From an uncultured Olsenella sp. (GTDB taxonomy: Bacteria; Actinomycetota; Coriobacteriia; Coriobacteriales; Atopobiaceae), in the NCBI GenBank assembly GCA_934660915.1, contig CAKUIF010000004.1, forward strand, positions 124,001 through 188,000: a DNA stretch of 64,000 nt, given 5' to 3'. The notes under the pieces are model-generated. The model was not told the DNA's origin. It did not search any database and worked only from the letters and a program-made list of their open reading frames with translations. The position numbers were made by a program, and so were the translations under genes. Positions 33,612-42,319 of the stretch are shown in pieces (within the stretch, counting starts at the first letter, position 1; every line of letters starts with the position of its first letter).

Positions 33612-34817
33612 TTAAGCCTCGGGCTCGATGGTGTCGAAGATGGTCTCCTCACCGTCCTTGAAGGTGATGATGAGGGTGGACTTCTGGGGGTCGCCAGTGC
33701 CGCTGTAGGAGATCGTGCCGGTGACGCCCTCGACCTTGGCGGCCTTGATGCCGCCGATGACCGCCTGCTTGTAGTCGTCGGAGCCGGGCTCGAGGCCCTT
33801 CTCCCCGGCGGCCTTCAGGCCCTCGGTCACGATGGCGGCGGCGTCGTAGGCAAGCGCGTTGAAGTTCGTCGGGGCCTCGTTGTACTCGGCCTTGTAATCC
33901 TCGATGAACTTCTTGACCTTCTCGTCGGGGTTGGAGGCGACGAAGGAGGAGCAGTAGAAGCAGCCCTCGAGGTCGGCGGTGGAGGCGTAGTCCTGGTCGC
34001 CGCCGACGATGCCGGCCCAGCCGTCGGCGCCGAGGAAGACACCCTTGTAACCGAGCTGACGGGCCTGGGTGACGATCATGCCGTCATCTTGGTAGTAGTT
34101 GGAGCACAGGATGGCGTCGGGGCTCGCGGAGAGGATGTCGGTAAGCTGGGCGTTGAAGTCGGTGGCGCCGGAAGCGTAGCCGGCCTCCTTGGCGACGGTG
34201 ATGCCCTTGGCCTCGCACTCGGCCTTGAACGCGTCGGCGACGCCAGAGGCGTAGTCGTCGCCGGAGTCGAAGATGGTGGCGACCGTCTTGTAGCCCTGCT
34301 TGGCGGCGAAGTCGCCCATGACCTTGCCCTGGAACGGGTCGGTGACGCAGGCGCGGAAGTAGTTGTCGCCGTAAGAGATAACATCGGCGGTGGTGGCGGA
34401 AGCGGTCACGCAGGGCATGTTGTCCTCGACGGACTTCTGGGCCACGGCGATGGTCGGCTTGGAGGTGACGTCGCCCACGATGGCGGTCACGCCGTCCTCG
34501 ACGAGCTTGTTGTAGACGGTGACGGCCTCGGTGGCGTCGCCCTTCTCGTCCTGGACGTTGGTCTCGACCTGCTTGCCGTTAATGCCGCCATCGGCGTTGA
34601 GCTGCTTGAACCACAGAAGGGCGCCGTCGCGGCAGGCGATGCCGTACTGGGCAACGGAGCCGGAATACGGGCCCATGATGCCGACCTTGATGGCACCGTC
34701 GGCGGAGCCGGAACCGGAACCGGAGCCACCGGAACCACCGCAGCCGGCAAGGCCGAGGCCTGCGGCGACGATGCCGGACAGCTCGAGGAACTGACGACGA
34801 GAAACGGATGCGTTCAT
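33612..34817 (-). CDS. livK: Branched-chain amino acid-binding lipoprotein LivK/LivJ
   Basis: Extracellular solute-binding component of the importer, 401 residues. A lipobox LAGC at 23-26 marks it as a lipoprotein, and SRRQFLELSG (twin arginine at 7-8) suggests possible Tat export. A Gly/Ser linker follows. The periplasmic-binding-protein type 1 fold spans about 45-400. The ATG has GGGAGGAG upstream. It starts the livK-H-M-G-F operon, with 106 nt before livH. Confidence 0.94.
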   Translation of the reverse strand: MNASVSRRQFLELSGIVAAGLGLAGCGGSGGSGSGSGSADGAIKVGIMGPYSGSVAQYGIACRDGALLWFKQLNADGGINGKQVETNVQDEKGDATEAVTVYNKLVEDGVTAIVGDVTSKPTIAVAQKSVEDNMPCVTASATTADVISYGDNYFRACVTDPFQGKVMGDFAAKQGYKTVATIFDSGDDYASGVADAFKAECEAKGITVAKEAGYASGATDFNAQLTDILSASPDAILCSNYYQDDGMIVTQARQLGYKGVFLGADGWAGIVGGDQDYASTADLEGCFYCSSFVASNPDEKVKKFIEDYKAEYNEAPTNFNALAYDAAAIVTEGLKAAGEKGLEPGSDDYKQAVIGGIKAAKVEGVTGTISYSGTGDPQKSTLIITFKDGEETIFDTIEPEA

Positions 34818-34972
34818 GATGTCTCCTCCCGCGAAGATACGATAATCACGCTTGGTGATTTGAGAGGAGAATAGACCCGCACGAAAAGAAGGCCGAGTTG
34901 AGCACGTGTAGGTTAAATACGGCGAAACATAAAATAATCATTTAGAAATAAAAGAACGCTTCGCGGAACTGT

Positions 34973-35455
34973 TTAGGCCTTCCGCCGATATCGGACAACA
35001 GTTGTTGCTATACATGCCCCAACGGCTAGACCGCATACGTCGATCGCAACGTCACGGGGAGAGCCGGAGCGCCCAGGGACAAACAACTGCAAGGTTTCAT
35101 CGAGGATGGGGACGAGCGCACAGGCAACGAGTATCACTGTCTGAAGATTGGGCGCCGCGTCGACTTGGCGCTTCAGCGCCTTAATGAAATTGACGGCGAT
35201 GACACCCAGAACAAGATATTCGGAAAAATGCGCCGTTTTTCGAATGACAAAGGTGCATGCTTCGCGCTCGTGAATACCGATATAGTCGAAGGCAGACTTC
35301 AGAAGCTCATAGACGAACGTGCTCTCCGAAGAAGAGGCGGGGCCCTGAACCATGGAATGCCCCCAAATGAAGCAGACCCACGCAACAAGAAGGGCTCCCC
35401 ACACAAAAGCCGGGGAGCCGAGTCGCAAGCCATGTTCCTCAAGGCGCCTGCGCAC
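34973..35455 (-). CDS. VanZ-like family membrane protein
   Basis: Small membrane protein of 160 residues with four hydrophobic segments and the VanZ-family pattern KTAHFSEYLVLG...DETLQLFVPGRSGSPRDV. VanZ relatives confer low teicoplanin resistance in enterococci, but most have no known role. The GTG at 35455 has GGAGG 8 nt upstream, and that site overlaps the end of the preceding gene, so the two are coupled. Confidence 0.85.
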   Translation of the reverse strand: MRRRLEEHGLRLGSPAFVWGALLVAWVCFIWGHSMVQGPASSSESTFVYELLKSAFDYIGIHEREACTFVIRKTAHFSEYLVLGVIAVNFIKALKRQVDAAPNLQTVILVACALVPILDETLQLFVPGRSGSPRDVAIDVCGLAVGACIATTVVRYRRKA

Positions 35456-35458
35456 CGG

Positions 35459-36727
35459 TTACGCCTCCTTGGCGATGGGCATCGCGAAATGCTTTGGACG
35501 ATAAGAGCCCGAGTCATCGGGTCGGTTGAGGGAGCCGGAACCGTTCCTGGAGCCCCTGCGGGAAAGGGCGCTCGTCGAGGTGCCGCCTTCGAGAACGCGG
35601 AGAAAACGCCCGGCCGCGTTGCGCGTGGCCTTAGACTCGCTGCGCCCGAACTCGTCGCCGATAAGGTAATCGACGTAAGACTCGGTATCGACCACCTCAG
35701 GATGTCCCGCCAACGGCTTGAACGGAATAAAGGCGGTGCTCTGCTCCAGGCCGTCGGGCTCGTCGAGGGTGTCGGCGTCACCGACGATATCCTCGAACGG
35801 CGCGGGAACGAGCGGCTCGAAGGTCGCGACTTGCGCGCCGAGGCGATCGTCCATCGATTTGAGCGCGGACGCCCAGTCGTCCTCAGAGAATGAATCCTCC
35901 GCATCGCGCAGCTCGGGGTAGACGCCCTCGTCAACAAAGGCGATCCGGTCGGCGATGGAGCCGTGGGAAAACTCCCCCATAGGCCTCGGCGCGGTGTTTT
36001 CAACGGTCTTCTGTGCCGCGGAGACGAGCATCTCCTTCCCCGTAGCCGTGAAGTCGGAGGGAATGGCAAGGTCGCCGGTGTCGGACCCCTCAACGTAATC
36101 ATCGATTTTGGTTATAGAGGCAAGCCCCACGGAAGTGTTCCACCAGGACGTGCCCACATCGGCCACGGAGCCGTCGGCCCGCTCGATGACCGGAAGGCCA
36201 TCCATCATATCGGCGCCCATGCGCTCACGGAGCGTCTTTGCCACGCCCTGCGCGCGCGTAGCCATACGCGCGCCGAACGTGGCCTTTCTTACGTAATTCT
36301 CAGCGATCTGCTCGTAGTCGTTGGTTGCGTGGGACCCAACGAGCGGCTTAGGCGAGGAAACGGAATCAGGCTCAACAACGTTTGCAAAAGGAGCAGGGAC
36401 GGGCGCTTGAGTGGCGGCCTCATTCGCCTCTTCCGCCTCGGCGACCGCGCGTCCAGAAACAGCGTCCTCGGCGGAACGGAAATGCTTGCCGGAAGGGGCG
36501 GCGTCGAAGGCGCGCTCGCTGCGAGACATGAGAGCATGACACACGATAGCGGAGACGACGCCAGAAACGACGGCTCCGGTTACGACGCCGATGCCGAAAC
36601 AAGCCGCGGGGCTCCCGAGGATCTCGGGGACGACCTCGTCAACCGAGAGGGCGAGCGCGGGCGACGGCATCATAACGCTCGCCCCAATAAGGCCTGCGAC
36701 GACGGCAGGATTCCTTCTCGTCCCCAT
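35459..36727 (-). CDS. Uncharacterised membrane or secreted protein, 422 residues
   Basis: No recognised family. The N-terminus has two hydrophobic segments: residues 7-27, which could be a signal peptide ending in ALA, and 41-66, a clear membrane helix. The remaining 350 residues are hydrophilic, acidic and of low complexity in places, with two short repeats of the type APFxxxV (near 110 and 315). A basic Ser/Arg-rich tail closes it. The ATG at 36727 has GGAGG 11 nt upstream; a GTG 11 codons earlier is possible. It is coupled to the VanZ-like gene. Function unknown. Confidence 0.7.
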   Translation of the reverse strand: MGTRRNPAVVAGLIGASVMMPSPALALSVDEVVPEILGSPAACFGIGVVTGAVVSGVVSAIVCHALMSRSERAFDAAPSGKHFRSAEDAVSGRAVAEAEEANEAATQAPVPAPFANVVEPDSVSSPKPLVGSHATNDYEQIAENYVRKATFGARMATRAQGVAKTLRERMGADMMDGLPVIERADGSVADVGTSWWNTSVGLASITKIDDYVEGSDTGDLAIPSDFTATGKEMLVSAAQKTVENTAPRPMGEFSHGSIADRIAFVDEGVYPELRDAEDSFSEDDWASALKSMDDRLGAQVATFEPLVPAPFEDIVGDADTLDEPDGLEQSTAFIPFKPLAGHPEVVDTESYVDYLIGDEFGRSESKATRNAAGRFLRVLEGGTSTSALSRRGSRNGSGSLNRPDDSGSYRPKHFAMPIAKEA

Positions 36728-36902
36728 GATTGAAAGCACCTCCGCAAAAAGCGTCGGCACAACCTTGAGCTATAGCTTGCTGCTTACCAACCTCAGGCAA
36801 TGACGCCCAAGGCTGCTTTGCTGCCGCGGTTTGGCTCGATTTAGGTGTGTGTGCCGCTGCAACGTACAATATCCGAATTACTATACCGCACAAACAAAAG
36901 AG

Positions 36903-36968
36903 GCTGGACGCGGATTGTCCAAGTTTTTCAACGGATGAAGTCGAGAAACCAGGTGACCCGCGCCCAGC
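36903..36968 (-). terminator. Possible terminator after rho
   Basis: On minus GCTGGGCGCGGGT can pair with ATCCGCGTCCAGC (13 bp, two G-U pairs) across a 40-nt loop, followed by CTCTTTTGTTTG. It starts 27 nt after the rho stop. The large loop makes it less certain. Confidence 0.5.
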
Positions 36969-36994
36969 GATTCGTGCGTATTTTGAAGCCCGCT

Positions 36995-39247
36995 TTACGA
37001 GATGTAGTCCGTCTGCTGGGCCTTCTTTGCGCTCTTGATAAGGAACTCGCGATTGTCGTTAGTACCCTTAAGACCCTTTACTAGGGCGTTAGCAGCGCGC
37101 TCGGTATTGTTCATGTTGGCGAGAACGCGACGAATGCCCCACACGAAGGGTTGGTACTCGGCCGGGATGAGCAGATCCTCGTTACGGGTGCCGGAGGACA
37201 CGGGGTCGATCGCGGGGAAGATGCGGCGATCGGCAAGATCACGGTCGAGCTTAAGCTCCATGTTGCCGGTGCCCTTGAACTCCTCGAAGATGACCTCGTC
37301 CATCTTGGAGCCAGTATCGACAAGGGCGGAAGCGATGATGGTGAGCGATCCGCCGTTCTCGATGTTACGCGCAGCTCCGAGGAACTTCTTGGGCGGATAG
37401 AGCGCCGCGGAGTCGACGCCGCCGGAAAGGATACGGCCGCTCGCCGGAGTCGCGAGGTTATAGGCGCGGGCGAGCCTCGTGATGGAGTCGAGGACAACGA
37501 CAACGTCCTCGCCCATCTCGACCAGGCGCTTGGCGTGCTCGATCACGAGCTCGGAAACTCGGGTGTGGTTGTCAGCCGGCATATCGAAGGTGGAGGCAAC
37601 AACATCGCCCTTGATGGAGCGCTCCATGTCGGTAACCTCCTCGGGGCGCTCGTCCACGAGCAGGCAGAACAGGTGCACCTCGGGGTTGTTGGCGGCGATA
37701 GACTGGCAGATTTTCTTGAGGACGGTCGTCTTGCCCGCCTTGGGAGGACTGACGATAAGGCCGCGCTGTCCCTTGCCGATCGGGCTCACCAGGTCGATGG
37801 CGCGGCCCGTGATGGAGTCCTTGCCGTTCTCCATGGTGAGCGGCTCATTGGGGAAGACCGGGGTAAGGTCACGGAAGCGAGGCCTGGACTTGGCGCCCTC
37901 GGGAGCAAACCCGTTGATCGTGGACACCTTGACGAGCGGCGGGTATTTGGCGTTGCCTCGGCCGGGGCCGACGGTGCCGACAACCCGGTCGCCGGGACGC
38001 AGACCCAAGCTCCTGATCATCTGCTGGTGTACGAAGCAGTCGTCGTCTCCGGGCATATAGTTGCCCGTGCGAAGCCACCCGAAGCCCTCGTTGCCAAGCT
38101 CGAGAATACCGTCGACGGGACGGAACCCCTCGGCTCGGGCAGCGGCGGCGTAGATGGCCTCAACGAGCTCGGCCTTCCGGAGGCCGACGTATTCGACCTC
38201 AAGCTCGGCAGCCTTTGCGCGTAGGTCGGCGACCTTCATCTCCGCGAGCTCCTCCATCGTGAGGGAGGGCTCGGAGTTGAAGTCGCGCCCACGGTTCTTG
38301 CGGTTGTTGCGGCGGCCGTTGCGACCGCTCCCCTGCGCGTCTCCCCCATGGTCGGAGTAACGCTCGCGCTTCTTGCCGCCGGGGCCGCCCTGCTGACCGT
38401 TCTCGGCAGGTTTATCGGCCTCACGAGCCTCGGGCTTCTCGCCGCGATCGTTCTCGTGATCAGGCTTGCGGCGGGTGCGGCGGGCGCGGCGCGGCTGATC
38501 GCCATCCGCGGCCTTATCAGTCACCTTATCCTCGCTCTTACCGGAAGGCCCCGCGACGTGCTGCTCGGCTGGCGCCCCCATCTGCTGCTGGGCTGAAGCG
38601 TCCTCGGGAGTCTTTACGGGGGCAACGGTCATCATTGGGGGCTCGCCGGGAACGGACGAAGCGCGCGTCGCGTCCTGGGCGACCTGATTGAGCTCCTTGA
38701 TGTCGCTCTTCTTATCGGCTCCAGCCGAAACCTGGGCAGCAGCGGGCTCGGCATCAACGGAAGCCCTGGGCTTGCGGGGGCGACCGGGTCGACGCTTAGG
38801 CTTCGCGGCGGGCGCGTCCTCGCCAGGTCCCGCGGGCTCGACCGCAGCGGCAGGATCGACGGAGGGCTCATCTTTTGCAGCGGCCTCAGGCTTGGCCTTC
38901 TCGGCAAAAACCGATGCGGAGGAGTCAGAGGCCAGCGCGGTCTCGGGCGCGACCTCGCTCTTTGCTTTCCTTGCACGAGAAACCGTGCGCTTGGGCTTGG
39001 TAGTTCCAGCCGCAGCGTCCTCGGAGGCCTCGGAAACCTTATCCCCTGAATCTGCAGCAGCAGCGCGAGAGGAGCTTGCAGCCCTGCGCCTTGGCTTCTT
39101 TGCGGCCGGAGTCTCCGGGGCGTCCGCAGCCCCCGCTTCGGGTGCCTCAGCCGCGGGCTTCTTTGCAGCGACTCTGCGAACACGCTTTTTCGGTGCCGGC
39201 TTCTGCTCCTCGTCGGAATCGACGAAATCGGTCTTCTCGTCTGTCAT
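36995..39247 (-). CDS. rho: Transcription termination factor Rho with long disordered N-terminal extension
   Basis: Hexameric RNA helicase that ends transcription. It has 750 residues, against about 420 in Escherichia coli. Residues 1 to about 335 are low-complexity, rich in Ala, Lys, Arg, Pro and Glu, with an AT-hook-like RRPGRPRKPR near 150 and a Gly/Asn/Arg-rich end. The Rho core follows: N-terminal helical domain (LTMEELAEMKVADL), cold-shock RNA-binding domain (GILELGNEGFGWLR), Walker A (PPKAGKTTVL) and VDERPEEVTDM. The ATG at 39247 has AGAGAGG 6 nt upstream. Such insertions occur in many actinobacterial Rho proteins. Confidence 0.96.
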   Translation of the reverse strand: MTDEKTDFVDSDEEQKPAPKKRVRRVAAKKPAAEAPEAGAADAPETPAAKKPRRRAASSSRAAAADSGDKVSEASEDAAAGTTKPKRTVSRARKAKSEVAPETALASDSSASVFAEKAKPEAAAKDEPSVDPAAAVEPAGPGEDAPAAKPKRRPGRPRKPRASVDAEPAAAQVSAGADKKSDIKELNQVAQDATRASSVPGEPPMMTVAPVKTPEDASAQQQMGAPAEQHVAGPSGKSEDKVTDKAADGDQPRRARRTRRKPDHENDRGEKPEAREADKPAENGQQGGPGGKKRERYSDHGGDAQGSGRNGRRNNRKNRGRDFNSEPSLTMEELAEMKVADLRAKAAELEVEYVGLRKAELVEAIYAAAARAEGFRPVDGILELGNEGFGWLRTGNYMPGDDDCFVHQQMIRSLGLRPGDRVVGTVGPGRGNAKYPPLVKVSTINGFAPEGAKSRPRFRDLTPVFPNEPLTMENGKDSITGRAIDLVSPIGKGQRGLIVSPPKAGKTTVLKKICQSIAANNPEVHLFCLLVDERPEEVTDMERSIKGDVVASTFDMPADNHTRVSELVIEHAKRLVEMGEDVVVVLDSITRLARAYNLATPASGRILSGGVDSAALYPPKKFLGAARNIENGGSLTIIASALVDTGSKMDEVIFEEFKGTGNMELKLDRDLADRRIFPAIDPVSSGTRNEDLLIPAEYQPFVWGIRRVLANMNNTERAANALVKGLKGTNDNREFLIKSAKKAQQTDYIS

Positions 39248-39398
39248 GTAGAACCTCTCTGTATGCACGGCCGAAATACCGGCAGGCCGCGTTGCCGTTT
39301 CAGAATATAAAAATGGCAGAATCCAGAAGCTTCTGGTTAATGACCCAAGATGTAAAAGGTGATTGAGGGCCCGACTTCAATCGGCTGCCTTGCTGGTT

Positions 39399-39427
39399 AC
39401 TCTAGCAGCTAAAAGCCCGTTAAGCAA
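39399..39427 (-). promoter_or_regulatory. Promoter candidate for rho
   Basis: TTGCTT (39427-39422) lies 17 nt before TAGAGT (39404-39399) on minus, giving a rho leader of about 145 nt. Each box matches only partly. Confidence 0.35.
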
Positions 39428-39443
39428 TCGATACAAACAAAAA

Positions 39444-39479
39444 TGCCCTGCCGGCCATGTAAATGCGGCCAACAGGGCA
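39444..39479 (-). terminator. Terminator after the tandem MarR gene
   Basis: Stem TGCCCTG(TT)GGCC with GGCC(GG)CAGGGCA, then TTTTTGTTTG on minus. It lies 20 nt after the stop. Confidence 0.85.
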
Positions 39480-39498
39480 TGAGCATAAAACGAAGCGG

Positions 39499-40179
39499 CT
39501 ATTCCTTGGTCTTGCGGACCTTACGTCGCACAACAACGGACTCGATAATCTGCTTCATCTCCTCGGCGCGCTCTCGGCCCGCGTCGGTGAGCGCAACGCT
39601 CGTGGTGTGTTGACGGCCGGCCTCACGCCTGCGGTCAACAAGCCCCATGTCGGCGAGCGAGCAGACGCTCATCGAGACGGTAGGCTGCAGAAGACCGAGG
39701 ATATCGACGAGCTGCATAATGGTCAGCGACTCGGCTCCCGAGGAATAAATGCCAAGAAGCACCAGGTCGCCAGCTTTACAGAAAACAGAGCCCATGGCAT
39801 CGACGTACTTGCAGATACGCTCAGGGGATGTGCGCGAAAGAGCCGCGCCGGTGGGAATCTGCGCCCGGGTAAGCATAGCCAGGCGCTCAACGGCAGCCCG
39901 TCCCTCCTCGGAGATGCTGCAAACAACGTTGCGGCGGTCGATATCGCCCTCGCCGCGCTCGATATACCCGAGGCCAAAGAGGTGGTTCGTCCTGTGGGTC
40001 ATGGTCGGCCGAAGAGCGCTCTGGTACTCGGCGATCGCGGAGGTCTTGAGCGGGGCATTGGCAACGTCGAGCCTACAGAGGATGGCGAACTCCTCGAACG
40101 TGAGCCTCTCGTCTGACTCGACCTTCTGACGGACGACGTTATATGCCCTGCGTACAGACATGTACTCGCGAAGATCCAT
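39499..40179 (-). CDS. MarR-like regulator with two fused winged-helix domains
   Basis: DNA-binding transcription factor of 226 residues. Two MarR-type winged helices lie in tandem. The first has its recognition helix at 56-70 (RPTMTHRTNHL, then GYIER) and wing/strand DRRNVVCSIS. The second has recognition helix 165-178 (QPTVSMSVCSL, then GLVDR) and wing RQHTTSVALT. A normal MarR subunit has one such domain and works as a dimer, so this protein may be a pseudo-dimer or bind extended operators. It stands alone between terminators; targets unknown. Confidence 0.85.
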   Translation of the reverse strand: MDLREYMSVRRAYNVVRQKVESDERLTFEEFAILCRLDVANAPLKTSAIAEYQSALRPTMTHRTNHLFGLGYIERGEGDIDRRNVVCSISEEGRAAVERLAMLTRAQIPTGAALSRTSPERICKYVDAMGSVFCKAGDLVLLGIYSSGAESLTIMQLVDILGLLQPTVSMSVCSLADMGLVDRRREAGRQHTTSVALTDAGRERAEEMKQIIESVVVRRKVRKTKE

Positions 40180-40253
40180 GCTTACCCCTGGTGTTTGAGC
40201 TCGGATGCAAAATGAACCGCATATAAGGAAAAACCGTGCTGTTCATTCAACGG

Positions 40254-40281
40254 ATTATACGAAACGTTCGCCGAAATACAA
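40254..40281 (-). promoter_or_regulatory. Promoter of the tandem MarR gene
   Basis: TTGTAT (40281-40276) and a perfect TATAAT (40259-40254) are separated by 16 nt, about 75 nt before the start codon. The strong -10 in an AT-rich segment makes this the best promoter in the window. Confidence 0.65.
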
Positions 40282-40358
40282 AACTCCTTATCCCAAGAAA
40301 AACTAAGTAGAAATACTAAATCCTCAATGACAAGACAGGCTTAACTCCAAAGACTGCC

Positions 40359-42200
40359 CTACATAGCCTGCGGAGCGGAAACGCCGATCGTGTTGAGTGT
40401 GAGGGCGAGCACGCGACGGCAGGCGTCGACGGCTGCGAGGCGAGCATGCGAGAGGCCCTCGTCGAGCGGGCGACCAGCACCCGGGATGACCTGGCACGCG
40501 GCGTAGAACGAGTGGAAGTGGGCCGCGAGGTCCTCAGCATAGTGGGTAAGCCTGAACGGGGCGCGGTCGCGGGCGCAGGACTCGATGAGGCCCGGGAGCT
40601 CGGCGATCTTTCGGGCAAGCTCGGCCTCGGTCGGATCGGTGAGCAGGCCAAGGTCGTAGGTATCGCCCACAGCGCGGCGAGCGACCTCGTCCATTCCGAG
40701 CTCCGCAGCCTCGTCAACGTCGACGCCGGCGGCACGGCGAAGGATCGAGCAGATGCGAGCGTGCGCGTACTGGACGTAATAAACAGGGTTCGTGTTGTCC
40801 TGGCGCTTAACGGCCTCGATGTCGAAGTCGATCATCTGGTTGTTGGACTTTGCCACGAGCGTATAACGCGTCGCGTCGGCGCCGACCTCCTCGAGAAGCT
40901 CATCGAAGGCGACCATGGTGCCCTTGCGCTTGCTCATGCGCACCGGGGTGCCGTCACGCAGCAGGTTGACGAGCTGGCCGAGCACGACCTCGAACTGCTC
41001 GGGATAGCCGAGCGCCTCGCAGACGGACTGGATACGCTTAATGTAGCCGTGGTGATCGGCGCCCCACAGATCGATGACGTGGTCGACGCGCTGGAACTTG
41101 TCCCAGTGATAGGCCACGTCGGAGGCGAAGTAGGTGTACTCGCCGTTCGTCTTGATGAGGACGCGGTCTTTGTCGTCGCCGAACTCGGTGGAGCGGAACC
41201 ACAGCGCGCCGGCCTCGTCGCGGAACAGGTAACCGAGCTCGTCAAGCTTGGCGAGGGCGCGGTCCACCGCAGAGGTCCCCTCGGGGCCCTTCTCGTAAAG
41301 GCTGCGCTCGGAGAACCACACGTCGAAGTCGCAGCGGGCCGCATGGCAGGTCTCGCGGATGGACTCGAGCATCATCTTGTAGCCGCGCTCGCGGAAAGAG
41401 GCGCAGCGCTCGTCCTCATCGGCACCGGCGAGCGAATCGCCGTCGGAAGCCACAAAACGGGCAGCAAGGTCGACGATGTAGTCGCCGGCATATGCGTTTC
41501 CGCCGAGAGCCTCGTTGAACGCGTCGGTGAAGGGGTGCGTCTCGGGGGCCTCGTCCTGCTCATCGGCGACGTAGGCCTCTCGGTCGGCAAGAAGAACCGC
41601 CACGGCCTCATCGCACGACTTGCCCTGGCCCATGAGCTCGAGCAGCTGCAGGTAACGCTTGGAGATCGAGTGGCCGAAGACATCCATCTGGGAGCCGTGG
41701 TCGTTGATGTAGTACTCGCGCTCCACGTCGTAGCCGGCGCGCTCGAGCACGTTGCACAGCGAGTCGCCGAGGGCGGCCCAACGGCCGTGGCCGATGTGCA
41801 GCGGACCCACGGGATTTGCGGACACGAACTCGACCTGGACCTTCTTTCCCGCGCCCATGGCGGAGCGGGCGAAGTCGTCGCCGAACTCGCGAACGACGCG
41901 GAAGATGTCGTTCGCGGAGGCGGCGTTCAGGTAGAAATTGATAAAGCCGGGGCCAGCCACCTCAACCTTAGCGACGGCGGGGTCCTCGGGGAGGTGTGCC
42001 ACGATAGAGGCGGCGATCTTTGCGGGGGCGCAGTGGGCCAAACGAGCGGAGCGCATGGCAACGGTAGAGGACCAGTCGCCGTTCGCGGAGTCTGCCGGGC
42101 GCTCAAAGCCCATGTCAGCGACATCGAATTCAGGCAGCTCACCTTCGGACTGGGCAGTGGCGAGCGCGGCGCGGACAAGTTCCTCGAGCTTCTCGGGCAT
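40359..42200 (-). CDS. argS: Arginyl-tRNA synthetase
   Basis: Class I synthetase that charges tRNA-Arg, 613 residues. HIGH signature at 135-138 (GPLHIGHGRW), KMSKS-like MSKRKG near 395, and an N-terminal Add-1 domain as usual for ArgRS. The DALR anticodon-binding domain is C-terminal. The ATG at 42200 has GGAG 5 nt upstream. Monocistronic. Confidence 0.97.
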   Translation of the reverse strand: MPEKLEELVRAALATAQSEGELPEFDVADMGFERPADSANGDWSSTVAMRSARLAHCAPAKIAASIVAHLPEDPAVAKVEVAGPGFINFYLNAASANDIFRVVREFGDDFARSAMGAGKKVQVEFVSANPVGPLHIGHGRWAALGDSLCNVLERAGYDVEREYYINDHGSQMDVFGHSISKRYLQLLELMGQGKSCDEAVAVLLADREAYVADEQDEAPETHPFTDAFNEALGGNAYAGDYIVDLAARFVASDGDSLAGADEDERCASFRERGYKMMLESIRETCHAARCDFDVWFSERSLYEKGPEGTSAVDRALAKLDELGYLFRDEAGALWFRSTEFGDDKDRVLIKTNGEYTYFASDVAYHWDKFQRVDHVIDLWGADHHGYIKRIQSVCEALGYPEQFEVVLGQLVNLLRDGTPVRMSKRKGTMVAFDELLEEVGADATRYTLVAKSNNQMIDFDIEAVKRQDNTNPVYYVQYAHARICSILRRAAGVDVDEAAELGMDEVARRAVGDTYDLGLLTDPTEAELARKIAELPGLIESCARDRAPFRLTHYAEDLAAHFHSFYAACQVIPGAGRPLDEGLSHARLAAVDACRRVLALTLNTIGVSAPQAM

Positions 42201-42319
42201 AACAACTCCAAACAATGTTCAAACGGGAATACCAGGTGATTTTAACAAACGGTTGATGCGGGCGCGCGCCAGGCGAGGCAAATAGCCCCGTCGGCACATG
42301 CGCAGTTGCGAATTTGCGC

